Below are positions 1-8,856 of a DNA stretch of 64,000 bases, one piece after another. Origin of the DNA: Microbacterium aoyamense (GTDB lineage Bacteria; Actinomycetota; Actinomycetes; Actinomycetales; Microbacteriaceae); contig NZ_JAKNUT010000009.1 of assembly GCF_023155855.1 (NCBI RefSeq), positions 1 to 64,000 on the forward strand. The letters are read 5' to 3'. Made by a program: the position numbers and the translations under genes. The notes under the pieces are model-generated. The model saw nothing but the letters and a program-made list of their open reading frames with translations, was not told where the DNA came from and did no database searches. Each line of letters begins with the position of its first letter. The first letter of the stretch is position 1.

Positions 1-130
1 GACCGGCCGGGGCAGGGCACGCTGGGCGACGAGGTGGAAGCCGGCGCTGAACGCGTTCGCGATCGCATTCGAAGGCCGTATCAACTAATGACCGCCAGAC
101 CAGATCCACCGTTTATCGGACACACCCCCC
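1..130 (+). mobile_element. Right end of an IS256-like insertion sequence
   Basis: The window opens inside an open frame that looks like the extreme C-terminus of an IS256-family transposase and stops at 86-88. It is followed by a stretch containing GATCCACCGTTTATCGGAC (about 104-122), which resembles the terminal inverted repeats of IS256-type elements. The other end lies outside the window, so the inverted repeat pair and target duplication cannot be verified. The right boundary near 130 is an estimate. Confidence 0.4.
2..88 (+). pseudogene. IS256-family transposase, C-terminal fragment cut by the window edge
   Basis: Frame 2 encodes 28 residues ending in WKPALNAFAIAFEGRIN and a TAA stop at 86-88. 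The motif of a tryptophan, then ALN-FAI-FEGR, is the usual end of IS256-type transposases (DDE enzymes). Only the tail is visible, so whether the full gene is intact upstream is unknown. It is listed as a fragment because it is incomplete here, not because a lesion is seen. Confidence 0.45.
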
Positions 131-487
131 AACGACAAGTGGATCAAGGAGTTGATTCGCTGGTGGAACGCTGGGGCGAAGTCTTCCTCGGTTTCGGCCT
201 GCTTGCTCGTTTGCGGCGCAGTCAGCGACGGCAGCATCAGCCTTGGACTCGGCATGAAAGCGAACTTTGATCTGACGCTATCCACCGGCAGGGTTGCGAA
301 CGCGCCCACGATCAGTACTGCCGGACTCAGCGGCACGTGCAGCGCCTCAGCAATCGTTGGTGTTTACGGGGAAGGGGGCTTCTTCATGTCTAGTCAGTCG
401 GGAACTGAAGGCGCTCTGACCGGCGGTTTAGGCAGCTCGTTTGGCCTAGGGGGCGGATGCGCTCTGATGTTCAACTGGTACCTATGA
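92..487 (+). pseudogene. Glycine-rich hypothetical protein, apparently truncated at its 5' end
   Basis: The frame is open from just after the transposase stop to the TGA at 485-487. The tail (about residues 55-111 counted from a TTG at 152) is Gly/Ser-rich with short hydrophobic patches, and no ATG or GTG start with a ribosome site is visible. The simplest reading is that the IS element inserted into this gene and separated it from its start. If translated at all, it would have to begin at the TTG at 152 (111 residues). Base composition is lower in GC than the core genes, as expected for an accessory region. No family is recognised. Confidence 0.35.
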
Positions 488-513
488 GTGATCGTTGAGA
501 TAAGGGGCGTCCT

Positions 514-1002
514 TTGAGTTGTACGTCAGAGTTGCTCATCTTGCAGCTGTGGATTGCTGCTGGCGCGTACTTCAGCGCCTATGGAGCATGGTTCGCTCGC
601 CTTGTGAACCGTGGCAATAGGCTCTCCGGTGGCTGGCGTAGTGCGTTCGCCGGGACTCCCCCGATCGTCGGATCCATTGCCGGTGCCGCGATTCTTGCGA
701 GCGGAGTCGTCAGATACTCCAGCTGGGCGACGAACTGTGTGTCTGCGACGGTTCCTACCCCCGCGCGGGTGGCCCTCCTACTCCTCGCAGGGGCAGTCGC
801 GATCGTTGCGTTGGCTCGGCTGGTATGGGGTTCGATCCAGTCGTACCGCGCTGGAGAACTTTCCGTCCCTATGCCCCCGGCCGATGACCGTGACGCGACG
901 ACCCAGTGGCGAGTTCCCCAACCCCCCGTAAGACGGAGCGTCGAGTACGTCCTGTCAGCCATCGTCGCGATCTCACTATTCATCGGTGGTTACGTTGCCT
1001 AA
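514..1002 (+). CDS. Hypothetical four-helix membrane protein
   Basis: The frame encodes 162 residues from a TTG at 514. Hydrophobic segments lie near residues 8-28, 50-66, 84-105 and 143-160. A polar Pro/Asp-rich loop sits between the third and fourth, so a small integral membrane protein is likely. The start is uncertain because no clear purine-rich ribosome site precedes it. The gene follows the truncated frame by 26 bases and may share its origin. GC content is somewhat lower than in the neighbouring core genes, suggesting an accessory or acquired gene. I do not recognise a family. Confidence 0.45.
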   Translation: MSCTSELLILQLWIAAGAYFSAYGAWFARLVNRGNRLSGGWRSAFAGTPPIVGSIAGAAILASGVVRYSSWATNCVSATVPTPARVALLLLAGAVAIVALARLVWGSIQSYRAGELSVPMPPADDRDATTQWRVPQPPVRRSVEYVLSAIVAISLFIGGYVA

Positions 1003-1172
1003 TCGGCGAAGCTGACTCGCGCCAACGTCGCCGCCCACCGCTGGCTGCGTCTACTGAGCAGCCCGAAACCTGCGGGATCGATTCGGGCGGTTCCCAGCCA
1101 GCTGATCATTCAGCCGAATAGGCTGGATCCGCCGACTCCGGCTACACAGCAGCTCACCCACACGAGGCCTCC

Positions 1173-1895
1173 ATGACCCCGAGCACGACTCCCCCGCCGC
1201 CCGCAGACAAGCGTGCGAGCGGCAATCCGGCCAAGCAGGCCGAGATCAACCTGACCGTCAAGCAGCAGCGCGAGCAGAAGCGCCAGCAGAAGCTCGCCGA
1301 GTACCAGAAGCAGCTCGCGAAGCGCAAGCGCGGCAAGATCGTGTGGTGGACCGTGGGCTCGGCGGCGGCGGTCATCGTCATCGGCGCGATCGTGGCATCC
1401 ATCGTCTTCCAGCCCGCTCCCCCCGCGTCGTACACGGCCGGCGGCTCGGGCGCGACGATCGAGGGCGTCGAGACCTTCGACAACGAGACGACCCACGTCG
1501 AGGGAACGGTCGACTACCCGCAGAATCCGCCCGCCGGCGGACCCCACAACGCCGTGTGGCTCAACTGCGGCGTCTACGACCAGCCGCAGCAGAACGAGAA
1601 CGCCGTGCACGCGCTCGAACACGGCGCCGTCTGGGTCACGTACGACCCCGCGGTGATCTCGGGCGACGACCTCGCGACCCTCGAGAGCACCCTGCCCTCG
1701 ACGTACGCGATCCTGTCGCCGTACGAAGGCATGGACACCCCGATCGCCGTGAGCAACTGGAACCACCAGCTCAAGGTGGACTCCGCCGATGACCCGCGCA
1801 TCGCGGAGTTCTTCGAGGAGTACTGGCGTTCGGACGACGTTCCCGAGCCCGGTGCCCTCTGCACGGGTGCCATCGACGGCCCGGGCAAGCAGTAG
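1173..1895 (+). CDS. DUF3105 domain membrane protein
   Basis: The product has 240 residues. A Pro/Thr-rich start is followed by a Lys/Gln/Arg-rich probable coiled coil at about 28-54, one membrane helix at 56-80, and an extracytoplasmic domain from about 95 to the end. That domain carries the DUF3105 hallmarks HVEGTVDYPQNPPAGGPHN and HALEHGAVWVTY (around 146-156), with conserved His and Cys residues. The function of DUF3105 is unknown. In actinobacteria it is commonly found beside DUF305 proteins, and here a DUF305 gene starts 3 bases after the stop, so the two are surely co-transcribed. A periplasmic or cell-surface metal-related role is only a guess from the conserved histidines. Confidence 0.85.
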   Translation: MTPSTTPPPPADKRASGNPAKQAEINLTVKQQREQKRQQKLAEYQKQLAKRKRGKIVWWTVGSAAAVIVIGAIVASIVFQPAPPASYTAGGSGATIEGVETFDNETTHVEGTVDYPQNPPAGGPHNAVWLNCGVYDQPQQNENAVHALEHGAVWVTYDPAVISGDDLATLESTLPSTYAILSPYEGMDTPIAVSNWNHQLKVDSADDPRIAEFFEEYWRSDDVPEPGALCTGAIDGPGKQ

Positions 1896-1898
1896 ACG

Positions 1899-2582
1899 AT
1901 GACCGACAGCGGTGAGCAGCCCGTCGCCGGGTGGCGACGCTGGCTGCTCATCGCCGTCATCGCGCTCGGTGTCGCCGGTCTCGCGTTCGCGATCGGCCGC
2001 TTCTCGACGTTCGGCGCGACCTCGTCGGTCGTGACGCCCTCGACGGATTCGGCGGATGCCGGGTTCGCACGCGACATGCAGCTGCACCACGCGCAGGCGA
2101 TCGACATGGCGATGACGATCTACCGCAAGACCGACGACGAAGAGCTGCGCATCCTCGCGTACGACATCGCGACATCGCAGGCCGAGCAGAAGGGCCAGAT
2201 GTACGACTGGCTCGTCAAGTGGGGGCTTTCGCAGTCCGGCGGCCCGCTCATGTCGTGGATGACGGCGACAGACGGCGGTCACGATCACGGTGTCACCGCG
2301 ACCGGCGAGGCGCTGACCGACGAAGAGCTCCGTGAAGCGATGGGCATGGCGTCGGACGACGAACTGCGAGAGCTGGATGCCGCGACCGGCCAGACAGCGG
2401 ACTGTCTCTTCCTCGAGCTCATGATCCGCCACCACCAGGGCGCGATCCCTATGGCCGAAGCGCTGCTCGACCTCGGGTCCGATCCGCGCGCTCAGGCGGT
2501 CGCCGAAGCGATGAAGAACGGCCAGACAGCCGAGATCGACGCGATGGAGTCCATGCAGTCGCGCCTGCAGTGCGCCGGCTGA
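1899..2582 (+). CDS. DUF305 domain protein, membrane anchored
   Basis: The product has 227 residues. A single N-terminal membrane helix lies at about 13-32 and would place the rest outside the cell. The ferritin-like four-helix DUF305 fold is marked by two similar histidine motifs, HHAQAIDM at 63-70 and RHHQGAIPMAE at 177-187, the typical repeated signature of this family. DUF305 proteins are often linked to copper or other metal handling, but their reaction is unknown. The ATG lies 3 bases after the DUF3105 stop, so the pair forms an operon, possibly with the small membrane gene that follows 16 bases later. Confidence 0.88.
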   Translation: MTDSGEQPVAGWRRWLLIAVIALGVAGLAFAIGRFSTFGATSSVVTPSTDSADAGFARDMQLHHAQAIDMAMTIYRKTDDEELRILAYDIATSQAEQKGQMYDWLVKWGLSQSGGPLMSWMTATDGGHDHGVTATGEALTDEELREAMGMASDDELRELDAATGQTADCLFLELMIRHHQGAIPMAEALLDLGSDPRAQAVAEAMKNGQTAEIDAMESMQSRLQCAG

Positions 2583-2598
2583 GCGCTAACCTGGGCGC

Positions 2599-3018
2599 GT
2601 GAGCGAGGCATCCACCGTCACCGTCAAACGACCCGTGGTCGTCACGATCGCGATCGTCCTCGTGTACATCACGGCGTTCGCGAGCGTCGCGCTCGGGATC
2701 CTCGTGCTCCTCAGCCGCTACGAGGTGCCGGGCGACGAGGTGCTGCCTGTCTCGCTGCTGGGTGCCGCGATCATCCTGCTCGGCCTGCTCATCGTCGCGG
2801 TCGCATCGGGCCTCGCGCGCGGCAGCCGCTTCTCGCGCACGCTCATCACGATCTACCTCGTGATCTCGCTCGCACTCCGGGTGACGACGATCGTCACCAC
2901 CGACGGCTGGCAGTGGTCGGCGATCACGCAGGGCATCCTCGAGATCGCGGTCCTCGCCGCGCTCTGGCTGCCGCCGGGCTCGCGGTTCTTCGCGAACGCG
3001 GCTCAGGTCAGGATGTAG
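2599..3018 (+). CDS. Small hypothetical four-helix membrane protein
   Basis: A GTG start gives 139 residues. Helices are predicted near residues 10-34, 46-67, 80-97 and 104-125, with short basic loops (GLARGSRFSRT). The overall look is that of small actinobacterial membrane proteins often annotated only as hypothetical. It starts 16 bases after the DUF305 stop and probably belongs to the same transcript. Its 3' end faces the convergent P-type ATPase gene, and a 78-base palindromic repeat lies between them. No catalytic motif is visible. Confidence 0.6.
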   Translation: MSEASTVTVKRPVVVTIAIVLVYITAFASVALGILVLLSRYEVPGDEVLPVSLLGAAIILLGLLIVAVASGLARGSRFSRTLITIYLVISLALRVTTIVTTDGWQWSAITQGILEIAVLAALWLPPGSRFFANAAQVRM

Positions 3019-3041
3019 CGCTCCGGCATCCACTCGTTCGC

Positions 3042-3119
3042 CGAACCCACGCACTTTCACCGAACCCACGCTCTTTCGGCGGCGAAAGCGTGTGGTTTCG
3101 GTGAGAATGCGTGGTTTCG
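3042..3119. repeat. Intergenic palindromic repeat, copy 1
   Basis: Two tandem units beginning CGAACCCACGC (3042 and 3061) are mirrored by two inverted units ending GTGGTTTCG (3100 and 3119), so the whole 78-base block folds back on itself. A second copy with the same plan lies at 32116-32193. Both copies sit between convergent genes. A role as a bidirectional terminator or a mobile MITE/REP-like element is inferred. Confidence 0.6.
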
Positions 3120-3123
3120 TGGA

Positions 3124-5559
3124 TCAGCGTCCCGCGCCCGCCGCGAGCGACCGCGCGACGAAGCGGCGGTGGAAGAAGCGCACGATCTCGATGCCGCCGA
3201 TCGTGAGGATCGTGATGCCGGCGATGAGCCACGCGCATTCCCGACCCGGGTCGACGAGCTGGAAGAACTCGGTGGCGAGCGGGATGCTGAAGACCAGCAC
3301 GAGCCCGATGAACATCGCGCCGATCACGAGCGCCTTGACTCGCGTGACGGGCCGCGAGAGCACCGTGAGCACCCAGATTCCGACGATCGCGAGGATGATC
3401 GTCGATCCCGTCCGCAATTCGGCCTCCGGCACCTCGAGCGCCATCGCGAGCCGCGTGTAGACGGTCAGGGCGATCGCGATGATGATGCCCGCGGGGATCG
3501 CGAAGCTCAACGAGCGCCGCAGGAACCCGGGGACGTAGCGCTGCGCGTTGGGCAGCAGGGCGAGGAAGAACGCCGGGATGCCGATCGTCAGGCCGTCCGT
3601 GATCGAGAGCTGCCGCGGCAGGAACGGGAACTCCATCACCATGACGCCGAACAGGATCGCGAGGCCTGTCGCGTAGGCGGTCTTGGTCAGGAACAGCATC
3701 GAGACGCGCTCGATGTTGGCGATGACCTGGCGCCCCTCGGCGACGACGTCGGGCAGGTGCGAGAACTGACCGTCGAGCAGCACGAGCCGCGCGACCGCCT
3801 TCGTCGCGGCGGCTCCCGAGTTCATCGCGATGCCGATGTCGGCCGTCTTGATCGCGAGGGCGTCGTTCACACCGTCGCCGGTCATCGCGACCGTGTGACC
3901 CTTCGACTGCAGCGCGACGACCATGCGCTTCTTCTGCTCGGGCGTGACGCGGCCGAACACGAGGTTCTCCTCGAGCACGCGACCGAGTTCCGCGTCGTCG
4001 TCGGGGAGCTTGCGCGCGTCGAACCCTTCGGGAGCGTCCAGCCCCACCTCGCGCGCGATCGCGGCGACGGTGCGCGGGTTGTCGCCGGAGATGACGCGGA
4101 TGCCGACGCCCTGCTCGGCGAAGTAGGCGAGCGTCTGCGCGGCATCCGGCCGGACCTGCTCGCGGAACGTCAGCACGACGACGGGCACGACTCCGTCGGG
4201 CAGTCGCTCGGCTTCGACGTCGGCTTCGTCGATGGATGCCGCAGCCCGGCCGAGGACGAGCGTGCGCCGTCCCGTCGAGGCGAGCTCGGTCACGACCCGG
4301 CCGAGCGGCGAAGACGCGTCGGTCGCGGCATCCCCGAACACCATCTCCGGCGCCCCGAGCACCCACGTGCCCGACTCGGCGCCCGAGAACGACACGGCGC
4401 TCCACTTGCGGGCCGACGAGAAGGGGATGTAGGCCGCGACCTCGAGCGCTGCCGTGACCGGGTAGGGCTCACGGAGGCACTTCGCCGTCGCGTTCGCGTC
4501 GGGGGCAGCGCCGTACCACGCGAGCACGGGCTCGAATCCTGCCAATCCCCCGTCGAGCGGGTGGGCTCCGTCGAAATCGATGTCGCCCGCCGTGAGCGTG
4601 CCGGTCTTGTCGAGACAGACGACGTCGACGCGCGCGAGGCCCTCGACGGCGGGGAGCTCGTTGACGAGCACCTTGCGGGCAGCCAGCTTGGCGGCACCGA
4701 CCGCGAACGCGATGCTCGTCATCAGCACCAGGCCGAGCGGAATCATCGCCGTGAGCGACGCGATCGTGTTGACGACCGCCTGCACCCACGTTCCCGTCTC
4801 CCACGCCGTCACCCACCCGCCGGACACCATCATCTGCGCGTTGAGCACGAGCAGGCCGATCGGGCCGATCCCCCACCCCACCCATTTCAGAACGCGGTTG
4901 ACCGACGTGCGCAGCTCGGACGAGACGAGCGAGAACCGCTTCGCCTCGCCGGCGAACTGGTTGGCGTACGAGTCGGCGCCCACGCGGTTCACCTGTGCCG
5001 CGCCCTCGCCCGCCACCACGATCGATGCCGACAGCGCCTGGTCTCCGGGCTTCTTGTCGACCGCATCGGACTCGCCCGTGAGCATCGACTCGTCGATCTG
5101 CAGCGCGCGCGACTCGACGACGAGCGCGTCGGCGGGGACCTCGTCCCCCGCGCGCAGCACGAGGATGTCGCCCTTCACGACCTCGCCGGGCGGCAGCTCG
5201 ACCTCGACGCCGTCCCGGCGCACGCGCGCCGCCGAGGCGTTGAGCAGCGCGAGCTTGTCGAGCGCGGCCTTCGCGCGGAACTCCTGCCAGCAGCCGATGA
5301 TCGAGTTCGCGAACGCGGCGAGACCGAAGATCGCATCCTGCCAACGGCCGAGCAGCAGCAGCACGAAGAAGCACGAGAAGACGATCCCGTTGAAGAGCGT
5401 GAAGACATTCGCGCGGACGATGCTCCACACGCCCCGGCTCGTGTCGGCCTTGTACGCGTTGGTCTCGCCCGCGGCGATCCGTTCGGCGACATCCGCGGCG
5501 GTGAGCCCGACCGCGGGATCGACGGATGGTGACGAGGTCGCGACGGGAGCGGCATCCAT
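3124..5559 (-). CDS. P-type cation-transporting ATPase (CtpE-like)
   Basis: This 811-residue protein has the full P-type ATPase plan. Membrane helices lie near 55-90, the actuator domain carries TGES at 161-164, and the phosphorylation motif DKTGT has its aspartate at 317. A nucleotide-binding region includes KWSA near 385. The hinge motif TGDGVND is at 560-566, followed by a C-terminal membrane bundle to the end. There is no N-terminal heavy-metal domain and no CPC motif, which argues against a copper or zinc pump. The overall shape recalls mycobacterial CtpE, implicated in calcium uptake, but the ion cannot be read with confidence. The ATG start is shared back to back with the alpha-galactosidase gene, 58 bases away. 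Confidence 0.88.
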   Translation of the reverse strand: MDAAPVATSSPSVDPAVGLTAADVAERIAAGETNAYKADTSRGVWSIVRANVFTLFNGIVFSCFFVLLLLGRWQDAIFGLAAFANSIIGCWQEFRAKAALDKLALLNASAARVRRDGVEVELPPGEVVKGDILVLRAGDEVPADALVVESRALQIDESMLTGESDAVDKKPGDQALSASIVVAGEGAAQVNRVGADSYANQFAGEAKRFSLVSSELRTSVNRVLKWVGWGIGPIGLLVLNAQMMVSGGWVTAWETGTWVQAVVNTIASLTAMIPLGLVLMTSIAFAVGAAKLAARKVLVNELPAVEGLARVDVVCLDKTGTLTAGDIDFDGAHPLDGGLAGFEPVLAWYGAAPDANATAKCLREPYPVTAALEVAAYIPFSSARKWSAVSFSGAESGTWVLGAPEMVFGDAATDASSPLGRVVTELASTGRRTLVLGRAAASIDEADVEAERLPDGVVPVVVLTFREQVRPDAAQTLAYFAEQGVGIRVISGDNPRTVAAIAREVGLDAPEGFDARKLPDDDAELGRVLEENLVFGRVTPEQKKRMVVALQSKGHTVAMTGDGVNDALAIKTADIGIAMNSGAAATKAVARLVLLDGQFSHLPDVVAEGRQVIANIERVSMLFLTKTAYATGLAILFGVMVMEFPFLPRQLSITDGLTIGIPAFFLALLPNAQRYVPGFLRRSLSFAIPAGIIIAIALTVYTRLAMALEVPEAELRTGSTIILAIVGIWVLTVLSRPVTRVKALVIGAMFIGLVLVFSIPLATEFFQLVDPGRECAWLIAGITILTIGGIEIVRFFHRRFVARSLAAGAGR

Positions 5560-5617
5560 GGACTCACACTAACGACGCCCTTCTGCCGCGTGCATGAGCA
5601 ACGGGAGAATGGATGCC

Positions 5618-7852
5618 GTGACCACTGATTCATCCGTCATCCATGTCTCCGCTGCCGGGGTCTCGCTGCTCGTGGACGCACGCGGCGGGCGCCTGCCGGC
5701 GATCGTGCACTGGGGTCCCGCGCTCGCCTCCCTGGATGCGGTCGCGGCGGAAGCACTGTGCGACGCCGTCGTCCCGGTCATCGGGTCGAACAATCCCGAG
5801 ACCCCGCTGCGCCTCGCCGTGCTGCCCGAGCACCATGCGGGGTGGATCGGCCGACCCGGGCTCTCGGGTTCTTTCGCCGGCTCCGGGTGGTCACCGCGAT
5901 TCGTCGTGGAGCGCATCGAGTCAGGCGGCGCGCCGGTCGACGGGTTCGTCGACGCCGGTGCCGGAGAACTGGTCTTCCACGCCGTCGACGACGCGGGTCG
6001 CCTCGCGCTGCGGCTCGTGATCGAGCTGCTGCCGAGCGGACTCGTGCGCACACGTGCGACGGTGACGAATCGCACCGACGACGCCTACACGCTCGACGAC
6101 CTCGCGCTGGCCCTGCCGATCCCGGCCGAAGCCACCGAACTGCTCGACTTCACAGGCCGGCACAACGGCGAGCGCGTGCCGCAGCGCACGCCGCTGCGTG
6201 GCGGCATTCATCTTCGCGAGAACCGCCGCGGCCGCACCGGCGCCGACAGCGCGTTCGTGCTGCACGCCGGCGTCCCGGGCTTCGGATTCGCGGACGGCCG
6301 CGTGTGGGCCGTCCACACCGCCTGGAGCGGTGACCACCGCCATTACGCCGAGCGCGTATTCACGGGCGAGCAGGTGCTCGGCGGTGGCGAGCTGCTCCTT
6401 CCGGGCGAGATCGTGCTGGAGAACGGCTCTTCGTACGAGGGTCCGTGGGTCTACGGGTCCTTCGGCGACGGATTGGATGCCGTGGCCAAGCGCTTCCACG
6501 CGCACCTGCGCGCGCGCGTCGACGCACCGGGGCCGGATCGCCCCGTCACGCTCAACGTGTGGGAGGCGGTCTACTTCCGCCACGATGCGGGCGAGCTCAC
6601 GGCCCTCGCCGACAGTGCCGCGCAGATCGGCATCGAGCGTTTCGTCCTCGACGACGGCTGGTTCGGCGGACGCCGACACGACCGCGCCGGACTCGGCGAC
6701 TGGGTCGTGTCGCCCGACGTGTGGCCGGAGGGCCTGCATCCGCTCGTCGACCACGTCCACGAGCGCGGAATGCAGTTCGGCCTGTGGTTCGAACCCGAGA
6801 TGATCAATCTCGACAGCGACCTCGCTCGTGCGCACCCGGAGTGGATCATGGCGGCGCGCGCCGACCTGCCGATCGAGTCGCGCTTCCAGCACGTGCTGAA
6901 TCTCGCCCACCCGGGTGCGTACGCGCATGTGAAGGCTCAGATGGCGGCGATCCTCGACGAGTACGCGATCGACTACATCAAGTGGGATCACAATCGCGAT
7001 CTCATCGAGGCCGGCGACCCCACCGACGGCGGGCGGCCGGTCGTGCATGCGCAGACGCTCGCGTTCTACCGTCTGCTGCGCGAGCTGCGCGACGCGCATC
7101 CCGGGCTCGAGATCGAGTCGTGCTCGTCGGGTGGCGGACGCGTCGACCTCGGGGTGCTCGAGCTGACCGACCGCGTGTGGGTGTCCGACAACAGCGATCC
7201 GCACGACCGGCAGTCGATGAACCGCTGGACGGCGCAACTCGTGCCGCCCGAGTTCCTCGGCACCCACATCGCATCGGAGCGCTCGCACACGACCGGGCGC
7301 GTGATGGATCTGTCGTTCCGCGCGGGCACTGCGGTCTTCGGGCACTTCGGCATCGAGTGGGACCTCGGGGATGTCTCCGAGACGGACCTGGAGCGTCTCG
7401 CCCGCTGGATCGACTTCTACCGCTCCGAGCGGGAGCTGCTGCTCGGGGGCGAGCTCGTACGCATCGACGCTCCCGACCCGGACGTCATCGCCCACGGGGT
7501 CGTCGCGTCCGACCGGACGAGCGCTCTGTTCAGCGTCGCGGTTCTCGGCGGCATCCGTCCCGATCCACCGGCACGCCTGCGTCTGCGCGGTCTCGACCCG
7601 GATCGTCGGTACCGGGTCGCGCCGTTGTTCATCGGCGCGCTGCCCTCGGGGCTCATCGCTCCCGAGTGGTGGGGCCGGCCGAGCGACGCCGAGGCACTCG
7701 CCGCGCAGGAGTACTGGGATCGCCACGAGCGGTCGGACGTGTCGTTCCCGGGCGGGGTCTTCCGTGGCGACCTGCTCCACGAGACGGGTCTCGCCTCACC
7801 GCGTGTGAACCCGGACCAGCTCGTGATGTACCGCGTCACGGCCGTCGAATGA
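5618..7852 (+). CDS. Alpha-galactosidase, glycoside hydrolase family 36
   Basis: The enzyme hydrolyses terminal alpha-galactosyl residues, for example in melibiose, raffinose or stachyose. An N-terminal beta-rich domain (to about 320) precedes a catalytic barrel with DDGWFGGRR, WFEPEMIN and YIKWDHNRD (nucleophile Asp about 457). SCSSGGGR and VSDNSDPHDRQ (acid/base Asp about 524) complete the GH36 signature. With no signal peptide, it acts in the cytoplasm on imported sugar. GTG at 5618 is preferred because GGGAG at 5603-5607 precedes it by ten bases. An ATG at 5594 would add eight residues. Length, about 744 residues, is normal for the family. The adjacent sugar importer and LacI repressor fit an alpha-galactoside locus. 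Confidence 0.93.
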   Translation: MTTDSSVIHVSAAGVSLLVDARGGRLPAIVHWGPALASLDAVAAEALCDAVVPVIGSNNPETPLRLAVLPEHHAGWIGRPGLSGSFAGSGWSPRFVVERIESGGAPVDGFVDAGAGELVFHAVDDAGRLALRLVIELLPSGLVRTRATVTNRTDDAYTLDDLALALPIPAEATELLDFTGRHNGERVPQRTPLRGGIHLRENRRGRTGADSAFVLHAGVPGFGFADGRVWAVHTAWSGDHRHYAERVFTGEQVLGGGELLLPGEIVLENGSSYEGPWVYGSFGDGLDAVAKRFHAHLRARVDAPGPDRPVTLNVWEAVYFRHDAGELTALADSAAQIGIERFVLDDGWFGGRRHDRAGLGDWVVSPDVWPEGLHPLVDHVHERGMQFGLWFEPEMINLDSDLARAHPEWIMAARADLPIESRFQHVLNLAHPGAYAHVKAQMAAILDEYAIDYIKWDHNRDLIEAGDPTDGGRPVVHAQTLAFYRLLRELRDAHPGLEIESCSSGGGRVDLGVLELTDRVWVSDNSDPHDRQSMNRWTAQLVPPEFLGTHIASERSHTTGRVMDLSFRAGTAVFGHFGIEWDLGDVSETDLERLARWIDFYRSERELLLGGELVRIDAPDPDVIAHGVVASDRTSALFSVAVLGGIRPDPPARLRLRGLDPDRRYRVAPLFIGALPSGLIAPEWWGRPSDAEALAAQEYWDRHERSDVSFPGGVFRGDLLHETGLASPRVNPDQLVMYRVTAVE

Positions 7853-7858
7853 GCACAC

Positions 7859-7898
7859 GATGAAGGGCGCGGCTCCCCCCGGTGCCGCGCCCTTCATC
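7859..7898. terminator. Bidirectional terminator hairpin
   Basis: A perfect 15-base-pair stem (7859-7873 with 7884-7898) closes a ten-base loop. It lies between the stop of the alpha-galactosidase and the convergent stop of the sugar permease, so it can end transcription from both sides. No long T tract follows, as is common in high-GC actinobacteria. Confidence 0.8.
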
Positions 7899-7908
7899 GC
7901 TTCCCCAG

Positions 7909-8856
7909 CTACTTGACCGAACCCGCGGTGAGACCGCGCACGAAGAACCGCTGCAGTGCGAAGAAGATCACCAGCGGCACGACGAGGGTGATGAACGAGC
8001 CGGCCGCGACCCGCTGCCACCCCTGTCCGTACTGACCCAGCAGCGTGTAGAGCCCCTGCGTCATGACCGCGTTGGGACCCGACTGGATGAAGATGTACGC
8101 CACGAGGAAGTCGTTCCACACCCAGAGGAACTGGAAGATCGCGAACGAGGCCAGCGCGGGCACCGACATCGGGACGATGAGCCGCCAGAAGATCTGGAAG
8201 TGGCTCGCGCCGTCGACGCGCGCGGCCTCGATCAGGGCGTTGGGCAGCGTCTGCATGTAGTTGCGCAGGATGTAGATCGCGAGCGGCAGGGCGAAGGTCG
8301 AGTGCACGATCCAGGCCGCCGGGTACTGGCCGATGATCTGGATCCCCGTGGTGTTCCCGAACCACACGAACAGCTGCAGGATCGGGATGATCGCGAGCTG
8401 GATCGGCACGACCATGAGGCCGAGCACGATCGCGAAGTAGATCTCCTTGCCCCGGAACTGGAAGAACGTGAACGCGTAGGCAGCCATCGCGGCCACCATG
8501 ATCGGCAGGATCGTCGCGGGAATCGTGACGGCGAGCGAATTCCAGAACGTCGTGCCGACATCGAGCGCCTCCCACGCGGATGAGAAGCCGTCCAATGTGA
8601 ATCCGGCGCCGAGCGGATCGGTGAAGACCGTCCACCAGCCCGTGGCATCCGCAGCCGCCTTGGTTCGGAAGCTTGTGATGAGAAGCCCCAGCAGCGGGAA
8701 AAGCCACGCGATCGCGATGATCGCCATGATGATCGTCACGAGCACGTGCGGCTTGCGACGATCCCCCTCGGTCGGCCGCTTCGAGCGCTTGCCGCCTGTC
8801 GTGATCGTCCGAGTGTTGTTGTCCTCGTCGACGACGGGGGTCGGCATGTCGATCAT
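7909..8856 (-). CDS. Sugar ABC transporter permease, AglG/MalG type
   Basis: The product has 315 residues with six predicted membrane helices, the first near 40-62. A cytoplasmic charged N-terminus is rich in Arg/Lys. The EAA loop ALIEAARVDGASHFQIFWRL, which docks to the ATPase, identifies a carbohydrate uptake (CUT1) permease. It ends in the usual short GLTAGSVK-type tail of MalG proteins. Its ATG overlaps the stop of the partner permease (ATGA at 8853-8856). With the binding protein upstream it forms an importer probably feeding the nearby alpha-galactosidase. No ATPase gene is present in this cluster, so a shared MsiK-like ATPase elsewhere is presumably used. Confidence 0.9.
   Translation of the reverse strand: MIDMPTPVVDEDNNTRTITTGGKRSKRPTEGDRRKPHVLVTIIMAIIAIAWLFPLLGLLITSFRTKAAADATGWWTVFTDPLGAGFTLDGFSSAWEALDVGTTFWNSLAVTIPATILPIMVAAMAAYAFTFFQFRGKEIYFAIVLGLMVVPIQLAIIPILQLFVWFGNTTGIQIIGQYPAAWIVHSTFALPLAIYILRNYMQTLPNALIEAARVDGASHFQIFWRLIVPMSVPALASFAIFQFLWVWNDFLVAYIFIQSGPNAVMTQGLYTLLGQYGQGWQRVAAGSFITLVVPLVIFFALQRFFVRGLTAGSVK

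Noticed and set aside
1110..2435. A 441-residue minus-strand open frame across the DUF3105/DUF305 genes
   Set aside because: It is Arg/Asp/His-rich with no family resemblance and runs antisense to two well-supported domain genes. High-GC DNA produces such frames by chance.
3169..5532. A 787-residue plus-strand frame antisense to the P-type ATPase
   Set aside because: Its composition is extreme (Arg, Asp, His, Glu) and it mirrors codon structure of the true gene, so it is a shadow.
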